Positions 47,021 through 56,127 of a DNA stretch of 64,000 bases are shown here, piece by piece. The translations under genes were made by a program, and so were the position numbers. Below the pieces are notes generated by a model. The model saw only the letters and a list, made by a program, of their open reading frames with translations, was not told the DNA's origin and searched no databases. The stretch spans positions 1 through 64,000 of the forward strand of contig CAMDCO010000002.1 in assembly GCA_945890495.1 (NCBI GenBank), written 5' to 3'. How positions within the stretch are numbered: position 1 is the first letter of the stretch; every line of letters begins with the position of its first letter. This stretch comes from Bordetella parapertussis (GTDB taxonomy: Bacteria > Pseudomonadota > Gammaproteobacteria > Burkholderiales > Thiobacillaceae).

Positions 47021-48496
47021 CTAGCGCCCCACGCGCAGCAGACGCCAAGACGCAGAGAGATCCTGCCACTGCCGTAACTCAATCTCCAGGGCGGCCCGGG
47101 TCAGAGGGCCATCCTGTGCATCGGGACGCCCCAGGTTCAAGGTGCATGCGCCCGCCCGACACTGCAGACGCACATCGGCCACCCCCTCGCCGGTCCGGTT
47201 CTGGTTCAGCAGCAGCGCTAGACGCAAAGGTAAGACCAGCCGCCAGGCCGGATCATCCGCAGCCAACGCGAGCTTGACCAACCCACCCCGACTGGCACGC
47301 ACGATCCGTGCCAGAAACGCCTGATCCTGACGCGAAAAGCCGGGCATATCGGCGTTCTCCAAGATGTAGGCGGCATGTCGATGCTGACCGCTATGCGCAA
47401 TCGACAAGCCGATCTCGTGCAGGCGTGCCGCCCAGCGGGCAAAGCGCAAGGTCACCGCATCGGCCTCGCCCGTGCCCGCGAGCAAGGCCAGGGTCGTCGC
47501 CTCCACCCGCTGTGCCTGAACCCTATCCACATGGTAGCGACGCATGAATTGGCCAACAGTGACCTCGCGCATATCTTCATGATGGCTCCGCCCCAGGAGG
47601 TCCCAGAGGATCCCTTCGCGCATGGCCCCCTGCGCCACCGTCATGGTCTCAATATCAAGGGCATCGAAAACGCCCGCCATGACGGCCAGCCCGCCCGCGA
47701 TCACCGGCCTACGATCCGGTTTGAGGCCGGGCAACTCCAACACACGGGTATTGCCCGCCGCGACCATACGGGCACACAGCCACTTGAGACCAGCGCGCGT
47801 AATTGCACCGTCGGACTGGCCATTCTGCAGCAGGATCTCGCCCAAGGCCCGGGCCGTTCCCGAGGAGCCGATCACCGTCTCCCAGCGGCCACGCCGAAAC
47901 TGCGCCGCCACAGGGCCCAACGCAACCTCAGCCGCCAGACGGGCCTCCTTCATGGCCGCCTTGGTCACTTCCCCTCGCGGGAAGAAGCGGCTGGAATAGA
48001 CCACGCAGCCGATGCGCGTACTCTCCCGCTCGCTCGGTTGGTAACCGCGCCCGATGATGCATTCGGTCGAACCACCGCCGATATCGACCACCAGACGCGG
48101 GGCCTCGTCATGCGCCAGACTGTGCGAGACCCCCAGATAGATCAGACGCGCCTCTTCACGCCCCGCCACCACCTCAATATCGAACCCCAGCGCGGCCCGC
48201 GCCCGCACGAGAAAATCCTCGGCATTGCGCGCCACCCGCAAGGTATTGGTGCCCACCACCCGCACCGACTCCGGCGGCATCCCGCGCAGGCGTTCGCCCA
48301 TGCGTGCCAGGCAGTCCAAGGCACGCCGCTGCGATGCGGCATCCAGCATCCCGCTGGGCGTCAGGCCCCCGGCCAGGCGCACGCTTTCCTTGTGGGCATC
48401 GAGGTAATACAGCTGTTCCCCCTCAACCCGGCCTACCTGCAGGTGAAAACTATTGGAACCCAGGTCAATCGCGGCCAGCAAAGCGGGGGAAGTCAT
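47021..48496 (-). CDS. ppx: Exopolyphosphatase / guanosine pentaphosphatase family
   Basis: A 491-residue Ppx/GppA protein with an ASKHA fold. Phosphate-1 motif AAIDLGSNSFHLQVGRVEG, then GREEARLIYLGVSH, phosphate-2 LVVDIGGGSTECIIG and adenosine-like VIGSSGTARALGEIL. The C-terminal HD-type domain contains RYHVDRVQAQRV and HEIGLSIAHSGQHRHAAYILEN. It removes terminal phosphate from polyphosphate (or pppGpp), opposing ppk1 next door. Confidence 0.93.
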   Translation of the reverse strand: MTSPALLAAIDLGSNSFHLQVGRVEGEQLYYLDAHKESVRLAGGLTPSGMLDAASQRRALDCLARMGERLRGMPPESVRVVGTNTLRVARNAEDFLVRARAALGFDIEVVAGREEARLIYLGVSHSLAHDEAPRLVVDIGGGSTECIIGRGYQPSERESTRIGCVVYSSRFFPRGEVTKAAMKEARLAAEVALGPVAAQFRRGRWETVIGSSGTARALGEILLQNGQSDGAITRAGLKWLCARMVAAGNTRVLELPGLKPDRRPVIAGGLAVMAGVFDALDIETMTVAQGAMREGILWDLLGRSHHEDMREVTVGQFMRRYHVDRVQAQRVEATTLALLAGTGEADAVTLRFARWAARLHEIGLSIAHSGQHRHAAYILENADMPGFSRQDQAFLARIVRASRGGLVKLALAADDPAWRLVLPLRLALLLNQNRTGEGVADVRLQCRAGACTLNLGRPDAQDGPLTRAALEIELRQWQDLSASWRLLRVGR

Positions 48497-48538
48497 GAAA
48501 CACTCCGGTCATACGCGGACCCCATCGGTCCATGCCTA

Positions 48539-49768
48539 TTATGCGAAGAAAAGACCCGCCACCGCTACCGCAACGATGAATCCGGCCAGGTCAGCGGCAA
48601 TACAACCCGTGATGGCGTGACGGGCGTTACGGACACCGGCCGCCCCCAGATAGACCGCCAGGACATAAAAGGTCGTTTCCGTGCTGCCCTGCACGATACA
48701 GACCAGCCGCCCGATGTAGGAATCGGCCCCAAACGACTGCATGGCCTCAATCATCATGGCGCGCGAACCGCTGCCCGACAGCGGCTTCATAATCATGGTC
48801 GGCAGGGCATCGACCCAGCGCGCATCAAAGCCCAGCGCCAGAACCCCGGTACGCACCGCATCTGTAAAACCGTCCAGCGCCCCGGATGCGCGCAGCAAAC
48901 CAATGGCCACCAGCATGGCGACCAGATACGGGATGATGGCAATGACCGTCTGAAAGCCCTCCTTCGCCCCGTCAATGAAGGCCTCATAGGCATTCACCCG
49001 GCGCCAGACGGCTCCGATCAGAAAGGCGGCGATCAGACCCAGGAGGAGGAGGTTACTCACCAAGGCGGACTGCACGCTGACCTCGGTCGCCGGCAGGCTC
49101 AGGAACCAGGCCGAGACACCGCCGACCACCAGGGTCAGGCCGGTCAGCCAGGCCATCACCACGACATTGAACAGAGGTAGGCGCTGGATCGCGGCCACCG
49201 TCAGGAAACCGGCCATGGTCGAGGCATAGGTTGCCATCAGGATGGGGATAAAGACATCGGTCGGGTCGGCCGCGCCCATCTGCGCCCGGTAGGTAAAGAT
49301 AGTGATAGGCAACAAGGTGACCGACGAGGCGTTGATGACCAGAAACAGGATCATCGCGTTGCTGGCGCTATCCGGCGTGCGGTTCAGGGTCTGCAACTCG
49401 CGCATCGCCTGGATGCCCATCGGGGTGGCCGCATTGTCGAGCCCCAACACATTGGCGGACAGATTCAGGGTCATCGAACCCAGGGCCGGATGGCCGCGTG
49501 GCACACCCGGAAAGACCCGCGCCAGCAAAGGCTCCAGGAGACGGGTCAGGGCGCGCAGAAAGCCGGCCTGTTCACCGACGCGCATCAGCCCCAGCCACAG
49601 GCACATCACGCCGGTCAGACCGAGGGCAATCTCGAAGCCGGTCTTGGCACTGGCAAAGCTGGCCTGCATGACCTGCGCGAAGATGTCGGTCTGGCCGTGA
49701 ACCGCAAATTGCCACAGCGAGGCCGCAATCGCCACCAGAAAGAAACCGACCCAAATGGCGTTCAGCAT
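48539..49768 (-). CDS. Nucleoside-recognition / SpmA-SpmB fused membrane protein
   Basis: A 409-residue membrane protein. The N-terminal half is SpmA-like (GHPALGSMTLNLSANVLGLDNAATPMGIQAMRELQ) and the C-terminal half SpmB-like (PLSGSGSRAMMIEAMQSFGADSYIGRLVCIVQGSTETTFYVLAVYLGAAG). Both halves contain the Gate domain first named in spore maturation proteins. Proteobacterial fused versions are of unknown function. It follows ppx in the same direction, 42 bp away. Confidence 0.85.
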   Translation of the reverse strand: MLNAIWVGFFLVAIAASLWQFAVHGQTDIFAQVMQASFASAKTGFEIALGLTGVMCLWLGLMRVGEQAGFLRALTRLLEPLLARVFPGVPRGHPALGSMTLNLSANVLGLDNAATPMGIQAMRELQTLNRTPDSASNAMILFLVINASSVTLLPITIFTYRAQMGAADPTDVFIPILMATYASTMAGFLTVAAIQRLPLFNVVVMAWLTGLTLVVGGVSAWFLSLPATEVSVQSALVSNLLLLGLIAAFLIGAVWRRVNAYEAFIDGAKEGFQTVIAIIPYLVAMLVAIGLLRASGALDGFTDAVRTGVLALGFDARWVDALPTMIMKPLSGSGSRAMMIEAMQSFGADSYIGRLVCIVQGSTETTFYVLAVYLGAAGVRNARHAITGCIAADLAGFIVAVAVAGLFFA

Positions 49769-49793
49769 CGCGCCGAGCCTTGGCTATCCATCG

Positions 49794-50324
49794 CTAGCGA
49801 TCCATCTCAAGCGTGAACACACCCATGCGATATCGGGTCTGCGCCGGCTGATAGTGTTCGACCGTGGGCATGGTAATGCCACGGCCCTGCGCCTGCAGAT
49901 GGGCGTCGAGCGCGGCATAGGCACGGCCCGGGGCCAAGGCCCGACCCGCCCGCACCCGAACCTCAAGAACGGGGCGTTCCGGGATCGTGGCCACCGCCAA
50001 TGGTGCTTTCACCTCGGTGCCCGATGCGACCTCATAGCCGACCCGAGCGCGCCGCTGGGTCACGATGACCGTATCGGGATTGGAAAGCAGCACCGTGATC
50101 GGCGACCCGAGGGCGATCCCCTGCTCCTGCAAGGCCTGTTCTGCCTTCAACTCAAGGGCCGGCAATTTTGAATAATCGCCGCTCTGTTCAAGGTAGGCGT
50201 AGAGATAAGGGCCACGCACCGCCGAGGTAATCTCCACCGCAGCGAATCCACCCCACCAAGCATAGAGCAGTAGCAGGGGCAAGACAAAGGCGAGGAGAAA
50301 GGGAAGCCAGGATCTTCGGGTCAT
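49794..50324 (-). CDS. GyrI-like-domain protein with signal anchor
   Basis: A 176-residue protein. An N-terminal helix (SWLPFLLAFVLPLLLLYAWWGGF) is followed by a periplasmic part resembling the GyrI/SOUL-like small-molecule-binding fold (LEQSGDYSKLPALELKAEQALQEQGIALGSPITVLLSNPD ... GRAYAALDAHLQAQGRGI). MTRRSW at 50324 is chosen because it gives a positive-inside anchor. Function unknown. Confidence 0.65.
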   Translation of the reverse strand: MTRRSWLPFLLAFVLPLLLLYAWWGGFAAVEITSAVRGPYLYAYLEQSGDYSKLPALELKAEQALQEQGIALGSPITVLLSNPDTVIVTQRRARVGYEVASGTEVKAPLAVATIPERPVLEVRVRAGRALAPGRAYAALDAHLQAQGRGITMPTVEHYQPAQTRYRMGVFTLEMDR

Positions 50325-50400
50325 GGAACGCGAAGATAGCACAGGCGGCGCACGACCCGAATCAAGATGTCAGGTAGCGGACATCCAAACGAAGACCGCA

Positions 50401-52347
50401 CTAATGACGCGATGCCAGTGCCCGCGCAATCCGATTTCGGTCAACCGTTGGCCGTGGCACCCGCTCGGTGAACCAGCGGCGCACATCGTCATCAAGACCG
50501 ATGCCGTGCATGAAGTTGTAGATCGCCTTGTTCAGACCCTCACCCAGGGTCGCGTGATCAACACCCGTCGGATCGACAAAGGCCACATCGTTGCGGGCAA
50601 AGCCGCCGAACGGCACCGGCTGGAGTTGAATCCCGTAGGCCTCGGGATTTAGACCGACGGGCGAATGCACCGTGCAAGCGAAACGATGAAAGAAGCCCGA
50701 CTGGATGCAACCCTCGGCAAACAACTGGCGCACCAGTTCAAGGGCATCCACCGTGTCCTGCACCGTCTGGGTTGGAAAGCCGTACATCAGATAGGCATGG
50801 ACCAAGATACCCGTTTCACTGAAGGCGCGCGTCACTCGGGCCACCTGATCCACGGACACGCCCTTTTGCATCAGCGCAAGGAGGCGGTCACTGGCCACCT
50901 CCAACCCACCGGAGACGGCGATGCAACCGCTGTCGGCTAGTTGCTGGCACAGCGCCGGGGTAAAGGATTTCTCAAAGCGGATATTGCCCCACCACGAGAT
51001 CGCCCGGTTGCGCCGCGTCAGTTCCTCGGCCAGGGCCTTGAGCGCCTTGGGCGGCGCGGCCTCATCGACAAAATGAAACCCGGTCTGCCCGGTCTCGGCG
51101 ATGATGGTTTCGATACGATCGACCAGTGTCGCCGCCGCTACGCCATCGTAACGACCGATGTAATCGAGACTGACATCGCAAAAGCTGCACTTCTTCCAGT
51201 AGCAACCGTGCGCCACGGTCAGCTTGTTCCAACGCCCATCCGACCACAAGCGGTGCATGGGGTTGAGCATGTCGAGCAGCGACAGATAGCGATCCAGCGG
51301 CAGGCCTGCCCAAGTCGGCGTACCCACCTCGGCAAAGGCGATGTCGGCGTCCGCACAGGTGAAGTAGCGCACCTGACCATCGACCCGGGCGAAGGTGCGC
51401 AGCAGTCCCTGCCTCGGCCGCTGTCCGGCCACATGGTCAAGCAAGTTGAGGATCGGTCGCTCACCATCATCGAGGGTAACGAAGTCGAAGAAATCAAACA
51501 CCCGCGGTTCGGCCAGTTCACGCAACTCGGTATTGACGAACCCCCCGCCCAGGACGGTGATGATGTTGGGGTCCAGTGCCTTGATCGTCTGGGCGATGCG
51601 AAAGGCCGCATAGACCGAACCGGGGAAGGGTACCGACAACAGCACCATGGTCGGGCGATGGCGCTCGAGCGTGGCCTGGGTCAAGGCCTGCAAGGTGCGA
51701 TCAATCCAGTTCGGCGGCTCGGCCAAGGCCGTCGCCAGCGCATCAAAATGAGATTGCGCCCGCGCCAGCGACTCGGCATAACGCACGAACTCAAAACGCG
51801 CATCCACCGCCGCGCGTAGTACATCGGCCAGGTCGTCGAGATACAGGGTGGCCAGATGGCGCGCCCGGTCCTGCACGCCCAAGGCACCAAAGGCCCAGGC
51901 CAACGGGTCGCCCCCGTCCGGATCGATAAATTCGTCGAGCGCGGCAAAACGCGGCCCTTCTGGCAAAAAACCCCGTCCGCCGATGCGAAAGGCCATAGAC
52001 GGATCGCGCCCCTGCAGGAAGGCAATCGCCGGGCCCACCGTCGCAACATAACGATCAAACTGGGCGACAAAGGTATCCAGCACGGGCGACTGACGCTCCG
52101 CATCGGGCAGCGCCTCGATGTGAGCGCGCATCACATGCAGGCCCTCCGCCGAGAACAACTCCAACACCAAGGCCAGCGCCAGATCTTCCTGCACGGCATC
52201 AACCCCGCGCGAACGCAGGAAGCCGGTCAGATAGGCCGTCGAGGAATACGGCGTATTGAGCTGCGTCATCGGCGGGATAATGGCCAAAACCGTCGCCCGA
52301 ACGCGCGCCAAGTCGCTCGCCGTCGAGAGAGTCACGCTAACGGACAT
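50401..52347 (-). CDS. B12-binding-type radical SAM protein
   Basis: A 648-residue protein. A cobalamin-binding-like N-terminal region (VLAIIPPMTQLNTPYSSTAYLTGFLRSRGVD; ITVLGGGFVNTELRELAEPR) precedes a radical SAM domain. The cluster motif is HGCYWKKCSFCD, i.e. C-x4-C-x2-C rather than the textbook C-x3-C-x2-C. A downstream signature is SGGLEVASDRLLALMQKGV ... LVHAYLMYGFPTQT. The family includes methylases and ring-forming enzymes; the substrate is unknown. A GTG one codon earlier is the alternative start. Confidence 0.85.
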   Translation of the reverse strand: MSVSVTLSTASDLARVRATVLAIIPPMTQLNTPYSSTAYLTGFLRSRGVDAVQEDLALALVLELFSAEGLHVMRAHIEALPDAERQSPVLDTFVAQFDRYVATVGPAIAFLQGRDPSMAFRIGGRGFLPEGPRFAALDEFIDPDGGDPLAWAFGALGVQDRARHLATLYLDDLADVLRAAVDARFEFVRYAESLARAQSHFDALATALAEPPNWIDRTLQALTQATLERHRPTMVLLSVPFPGSVYAAFRIAQTIKALDPNIITVLGGGFVNTELRELAEPRVFDFFDFVTLDDGERPILNLLDHVAGQRPRQGLLRTFARVDGQVRYFTCADADIAFAEVGTPTWAGLPLDRYLSLLDMLNPMHRLWSDGRWNKLTVAHGCYWKKCSFCDVSLDYIGRYDGVAAATLVDRIETIIAETGQTGFHFVDEAAPPKALKALAEELTRRNRAISWWGNIRFEKSFTPALCQQLADSGCIAVSGGLEVASDRLLALMQKGVSVDQVARVTRAFSETGILVHAYLMYGFPTQTVQDTVDALELVRQLFAEGCIQSGFFHRFACTVHSPVGLNPEAYGIQLQPVPFGGFARNDVAFVDPTGVDHATLGEGLNKAIYNFMHGIGLDDDVRRWFTERVPRPTVDRNRIARALASRH

Positions 52348-52378
52348 CACTTTGAAAGCCCATGATGATGAAAGTCAT

Positions 52379-52425
52379 GCCCGTTCCTCTCCCCCGGCCC
52401 CTACCCCGCGAAGGGGGGAGGGGAG
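52379..52425. repeat. REP-like GC-rich palindrome
   Basis: cctctcccccggcccctaccc then cgaaggggggaggggagc: the arms CCTCCCC... and GGGGAGGGG can pair across cccgcgaa. This is the composition of common proteobacterial REP elements. It lies between the radical SAM gene and the upstream flavoprotein gene, 29 bp from the latter. Confidence 0.5.
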
Positions 52426-52454
52426 CTTCGCGAGTTGCCGGTGCGACTTTCACA

Positions 52455-54077
52455 TCAAGCCTTCACCATAGAAAGCGCGACCGCCTCGGCCACGCGGATA
52501 CCGTCTACCGCCGCCGAGAGGATGCCCCCCGCGTAGCCGGCCCCCTCGCCCGCCGGATAGAGGCCGCGCGTGTTGATACTCTGGAAACCGGTATCGCGGG
52601 TGATGCGGATCGGCGACGAGGTGCGCGTCTCCACCCCAGTCAGCAGGGCATCCGCCATGGCAAAACCCGGGATCTCCCGGTCGAAGGCCCGAATCGCCTC
52701 ACGCAGGGCTTCGGCCACATAAGGCGGCACACAGGTCGACAAATCCGTCATGTGCACGCCCGGTTGATAGGACGGATCGACCGTACCCCCTTCGGTGGAG
52801 GGCCGCCCAGCGAGAAAGTCGCCCACCCGCTGGGCGGGCGCCGCATACCGGCCACCGCCCGCCGTGAAGGCCTGCGATTCCCAATGACGCTGGAACTCGA
52901 TGCCGGCCAGGGGATCGTCGCCGGGGAAGTCTGCCGGCGTCACCTCAACCACCAGCGCCGCGTTGGCGTTGCGCTCGGCACGCGAATACTGGCTCATGCC
53001 ATTGGTCACCACGCGCCCCGGTTCGGAGGCCGCCGCCACCACCTGCCCGCCCGGACACATGCAAAAACTATAGGCCGCACGGCCATTGGCGCAGTGATGC
53101 ACCAGCTTGTAATCGGCCGCGCCCAGGCGTTCATTACCGGCCGCCGGGCCAAAGCGGGCGCGGTCGATCAAGGCCTGCGGATGTTCGATGCGAAAGCCGA
53201 TCGAAAACGATTTGGCCTCGACAAAAACACCCTGACGATGCAGATTGGCAAAGGTGTCGCGCGCGCTGTGGCCGATGGCCAGCACCACATGGTCAGTCGC
53301 GATCCACTCGCCATCGGCCAGAACCACGCCGCGCACCTGCCCCGCTTCAATGTCCAGCCCCTCGACCCGGCTGTTGAATCGCACCTCGCCCCCCAGAGCG
53401 TGGATCGTGGCGCGGATGTGTTCGACCATCTTCACCAAGCGGAAGGTGCCGATATGCGGCTTGCTGACATAGAGAATCTCGTCCGGCGCACCGGCCTTAA
53501 CAAACTCAGTCAGGACCTTGCGGCCCAAGTGGTTGGGGTCCTTGATCTGGGTATAGAGCTTGCCATCCGAAAAGGTGCCGGCACCGCCCTCGCCAAACTG
53601 CACATTCGATTCCGGGTTCAGTTCACCCTGACGCCACAGGGCCCAGGTGTCCTGGGTGCGTTCACGCACCGCCTTGCCGCGTTCCAGCAGGATGGGACGA
53701 AAACCCATCTGCGCCAGCAATAAACCGGCCAAAAGACCACAGGGCCCGGTGCCGATAATGACCGGACGAGACGAGAGATTAGCCGGGGCCTGCGCCACAA
53801 AACGGTAGGTGGTATCGGGGGTCGGGCCGATATTGGCGGTGTCCATCTGCGCCTCTAAAGAGCGCAACACCGCCGCCTCATCGCGCAGTTCTACATCCAG
53901 CGTGAAGACAAAAACAATAGCGGATTTCTTACGGGCATCGTAACCACGGCGGAACACACGGTAGCCAAGCATATCGTCGGCACGAACGGCCGCCGGGGCA
54001 AGGCGGCGCAGGATCGCGGCCGAGATGTCCGCCTCGACATAATCGAGCGGCAGTTTGATCTGGGTCAGGCGCAGCAT
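52455..54077 (-). CDS. FAD-dependent oxidoreductase (COG2509 family)
   Basis: A 540-residue flavoprotein. After a ~90-residue N-terminal domain (LRLTQIKLPLDYVEADISAAIL), the FAD-binding Rossmann motif is VIIGTGPCGLLAGLLLAQMG, followed by the family block ESNVQFGEGGAGTFSDGKLYTQIKDPNHLGRKVL, CMCPGGQVVAAASEPG and YPAGEGAGYAGGILSAAVDGIRVAEAV. The reaction of this conserved family is unknown. Single gene; a repeat array lies upstream. Confidence 0.88.
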   Translation of the reverse strand: MLRLTQIKLPLDYVEADISAAILRRLAPAAVRADDMLGYRVFRRGYDARKKSAIVFVFTLDVELRDEAAVLRSLEAQMDTANIGPTPDTTYRFVAQAPANLSSRPVIIGTGPCGLLAGLLLAQMGFRPILLERGKAVRERTQDTWALWRQGELNPESNVQFGEGGAGTFSDGKLYTQIKDPNHLGRKVLTEFVKAGAPDEILYVSKPHIGTFRLVKMVEHIRATIHALGGEVRFNSRVEGLDIEAGQVRGVVLADGEWIATDHVVLAIGHSARDTFANLHRQGVFVEAKSFSIGFRIEHPQALIDRARFGPAAGNERLGAADYKLVHHCANGRAAYSFCMCPGGQVVAAASEPGRVVTNGMSQYSRAERNANAALVVEVTPADFPGDDPLAGIEFQRHWESQAFTAGGGRYAAPAQRVGDFLAGRPSTEGGTVDPSYQPGVHMTDLSTCVPPYVAEALREAIRAFDREIPGFAMADALLTGVETRTSSPIRITRDTGFQSINTRGLYPAGEGAGYAGGILSAAVDGIRVAEAVALSMVKA

Positions 54078-54115
54078 GGTGTCTATCCGGCGTGGCGCGT
54101 AAAGGCGCGTATTTT

Positions 54116-54555
54116 AACGCGCATTGCGCCGATCGGTCCTCTGTAGGGGCAGGTCCCTGTACCTGCCCTGGCGGTGCATGGGCAACCACGGGGGGTTGCC
54201 CCTACGAAGAGATACACCGCGCCCCCGTAGGGGCAGGCCCCTGTGCCATGCCCTCGTCTGATTAACGCGCATTACGCCGATCGGTCCCCCGTAGGGGCAG
54301 GTCCCTGTACCTGCCCTGGCGGCGCATGGGCAACCACGGGGGGGTTGCCCCTACGAAGAGACACACCGCGCCCCCGTAGAGGCAGGCCCCTGTGCATGCC
54401 CTCGTCTGATTAACGCGCATTGCGCCAATCAATCCCCCGTAGGGGCAGGTCCCTGTACCTGCCCTGGCGGTGCATGGGCAACCACGGGGGGTTGCCCCTA
54501 CGAAGAGACACACCGCGCCACCGTAGGGGCAGGCCCCTGTGCCTGCCCTCGTCTG
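54116..54555. repeat. Tandem array of three 148-bp palindromic units
   Basis: Units start with aacgcgcatt at 54116, 54264 and 54412 (period 148). Each holds the GTAGGGGCAGG...CCTGCCC and GGGCAACCACGGGG-GTTGCCCCTAC palindrome core shared with the dispersed repeats at 2951 and 38841, then a second GTAGGGGCAGG half and ccctcgtctga. The units differ by scattered substitutions and small indels. Short open frames across it are by-products. It fills the 500 bp between the flavoprotein and Rieske genes. Confidence 0.85.
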
Positions 54556-54604
54556 ACCCATCGGCCAGAGATCTGGCCTGCTACACGCTATCGACCGATG
54601 GCGT

Positions 54605-54919
54605 CTAAACCTCGACCCAGACCTGCCCTGCCTCGACCTTGGTGGGATAAGTGCGCAAGGCGCAGTCGGCCGGCTCGTTAAGGGCCTGTCCGCTCGCTAG
54701 GTCAAACCAACTCCCGTGTAGCGAACACTTGATGCGATCATCGCGCACACAACCAAAGGCAAGGGAATAGTCCTCGTGTGTACACATCTCATCAATACAA
54801 AAATAGCCCGACTGACCATGGCACAACAGCAGCTTTCGGCCCGCCACAGCGACGCGTTTCATTGCCAGCGGCGCAAGCTCGTCCGGTCCGCCCACGCTGG
54901 CGACGACGCTCCAGCCCAT
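54605..54919 (-). CDS. Rieske [2Fe-2S] ferredoxin
   Basis: A 104-residue stand-alone Rieske protein of the NirD/BphA3 type. Cluster motifs CTHEDYSLAFGCV (C-x-H) and CSLHGSWFDL (C-x2-H) are intact. Its ATG overlaps the stop of the TrpD-family gene, so the two are translationally coupled. Probably an electron carrier for the pathway of that enzyme. Confidence 0.9.
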   Translation of the reverse strand: MGWSVVASVGGPDELAPLAMKRVAVAGRKLLLCHGQSGYFCIDEMCTHEDYSLAFGCVRDDRIKCSLHGSWFDLASGQALNEPADCALRTYPTKVEAGQVWVEV

Positions 54920-56064
54920 CAGCGCACCCGCGCCAATGCACGCCCAGAATCCAACGCCGCACGCGCCTGCGTCATGGCCTCGGCAAGGCCTCGTGCCTTG
55001 CGCGTCTGAACCATAATCAAGGCCGCCGTCAGGGCCAATGAGTCATAGGCCGGGCCAGGTTCACCGCCCAGTGCCGCCATACCCACCCGCGCTGCCGCCG
55101 CCGCAGTCGCGGCAACATCCACCATGATCGCCACCTCATCGCCCTCGCGCCCCGACTTGGGCAGGTCATCAGGCAGGGGCACGGAACGCACGGTCTGCTC
55201 AACACCCAGCGCCCGTGGATCGACATCCGCCTCAACCAGTTCGCCCCGATCCTGATAGAGGTGGTATTTACCGGCCTGACGCAGCGAGGGGATCACGCCC
55301 CCCTCGACGCCGCGAATGATGAGGGCCGAGTCGAACCCGGCGTGGCGTGCCAGCATCGCATAGACCGGCGGATAGGGTTTGTGCACAAAACCGGTCACAA
55401 AATGGGTATGGCGGCGACCGGCAATGGGCCGCGCGCAGACCTCAATCGTGGTCAGCACCTGGCGTTTGATCATGCGCTGACGCAGGGGCACCAAGGCGCT
55501 AAGGCCGGGACAAAACTGCGCTTGGTCGATATAGGTCCAGCCGATGGCGGGGTCGGACAAACGCGCCGCCGCCGCCGCCGGATCGAGGTCAACCGGAACC
55601 CCCGCCGCGGCCAGGACATGGCGAGCGGTCACACCAAACTTGGGGCCAATGTCCTGCGTGCTGTGACTGACCGCGGGCAGACCCAGTTCGGCCAGCAGCG
55701 GACCAAGAAACGGGGCCGCCGGCAGACAACGGTTATAGCCGTCATAGGGGTCGGCGATATCAACGACCTCGTCCACCGCCGCCGTCACCCGCCGCGTTGC
55801 CGCCAGCACCCCGTCCAGAACCCCCTTGTTCTCGTCCGCCGTCTCCCGCTTCATGCGCAAGGCGATAAAAAAGATTGCCGCCTGCACCGGATCGATATGG
55901 CCCTCCAGGATGCCGGTCATGCCCTGCGCGGCCTCAAGCTGAGAGATATTTTTAGACAGTTCCGGGCCGGTAGCCACACGCTGGATGATGGAGTGCATCA
56001 CCCGCTGGTAGTCCTGAGGCGTCATTCCGGTCTGGGAATCGGGGGTCATCTGAGAGGTACTCAT
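54919..56064 (-). CDS. Anthranilate phosphoribosyltransferase-family protein
   Basis: A 381-residue member of the TrpD/glycosyltransferase-3 family. The N-terminal helical domain has ELSKNISQLEAAQGMTGILEGHIDPVQAAIFFIALRMKRETADENKGVLDG. The catalytic domain has DIADPYDGYNRCLPAAPFLGPLLAELGLPAVSHSTQDIGPKFGVTARHVLAAAGV, in which the GTGGD phosphate loop of true TrpD is replaced. So the enzyme may not act in tryptophan synthesis. It is grouped with a Rieske protein and a sigma-54 activator. Confidence 0.75.
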   Translation of the reverse strand: MSTSQMTPDSQTGMTPQDYQRVMHSIIQRVATGPELSKNISQLEAAQGMTGILEGHIDPVQAAIFFIALRMKRETADENKGVLDGVLAATRRVTAAVDEVVDIADPYDGYNRCLPAAPFLGPLLAELGLPAVSHSTQDIGPKFGVTARHVLAAAGVPVDLDPAAAAARLSDPAIGWTYIDQAQFCPGLSALVPLRQRMIKRQVLTTIEVCARPIAGRRHTHFVTGFVHKPYPPVYAMLARHAGFDSALIIRGVEGGVIPSLRQAGKYHLYQDRGELVEADVDPRALGVEQTVRSVPLPDDLPKSGREGDEVAIMVDVAATAAAAARVGMAALGGEPGPAYDSLALTAALIMVQTRKARGLAEAMTQARAALDSGRALARVR

Positions 56065-56127
56065 CGGCGGCTATTCATAAGCAATTCATAAACAAGGTAC
56101 GCAGGATAGGGGGGCATCATCCCGCCG

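Noticed and set aside
47375-49180. A 601-codon plus-strand frame across ppx and the SpmAB-like gene
   Set aside because: It is His/Arg/Gln-rich shadow sequence covering two good genes on the other strand.
54116-54555. CRISPR array
   Set aside because: Units are 148 bp and nearly identical throughout, with no unique spacers and no cas genes.
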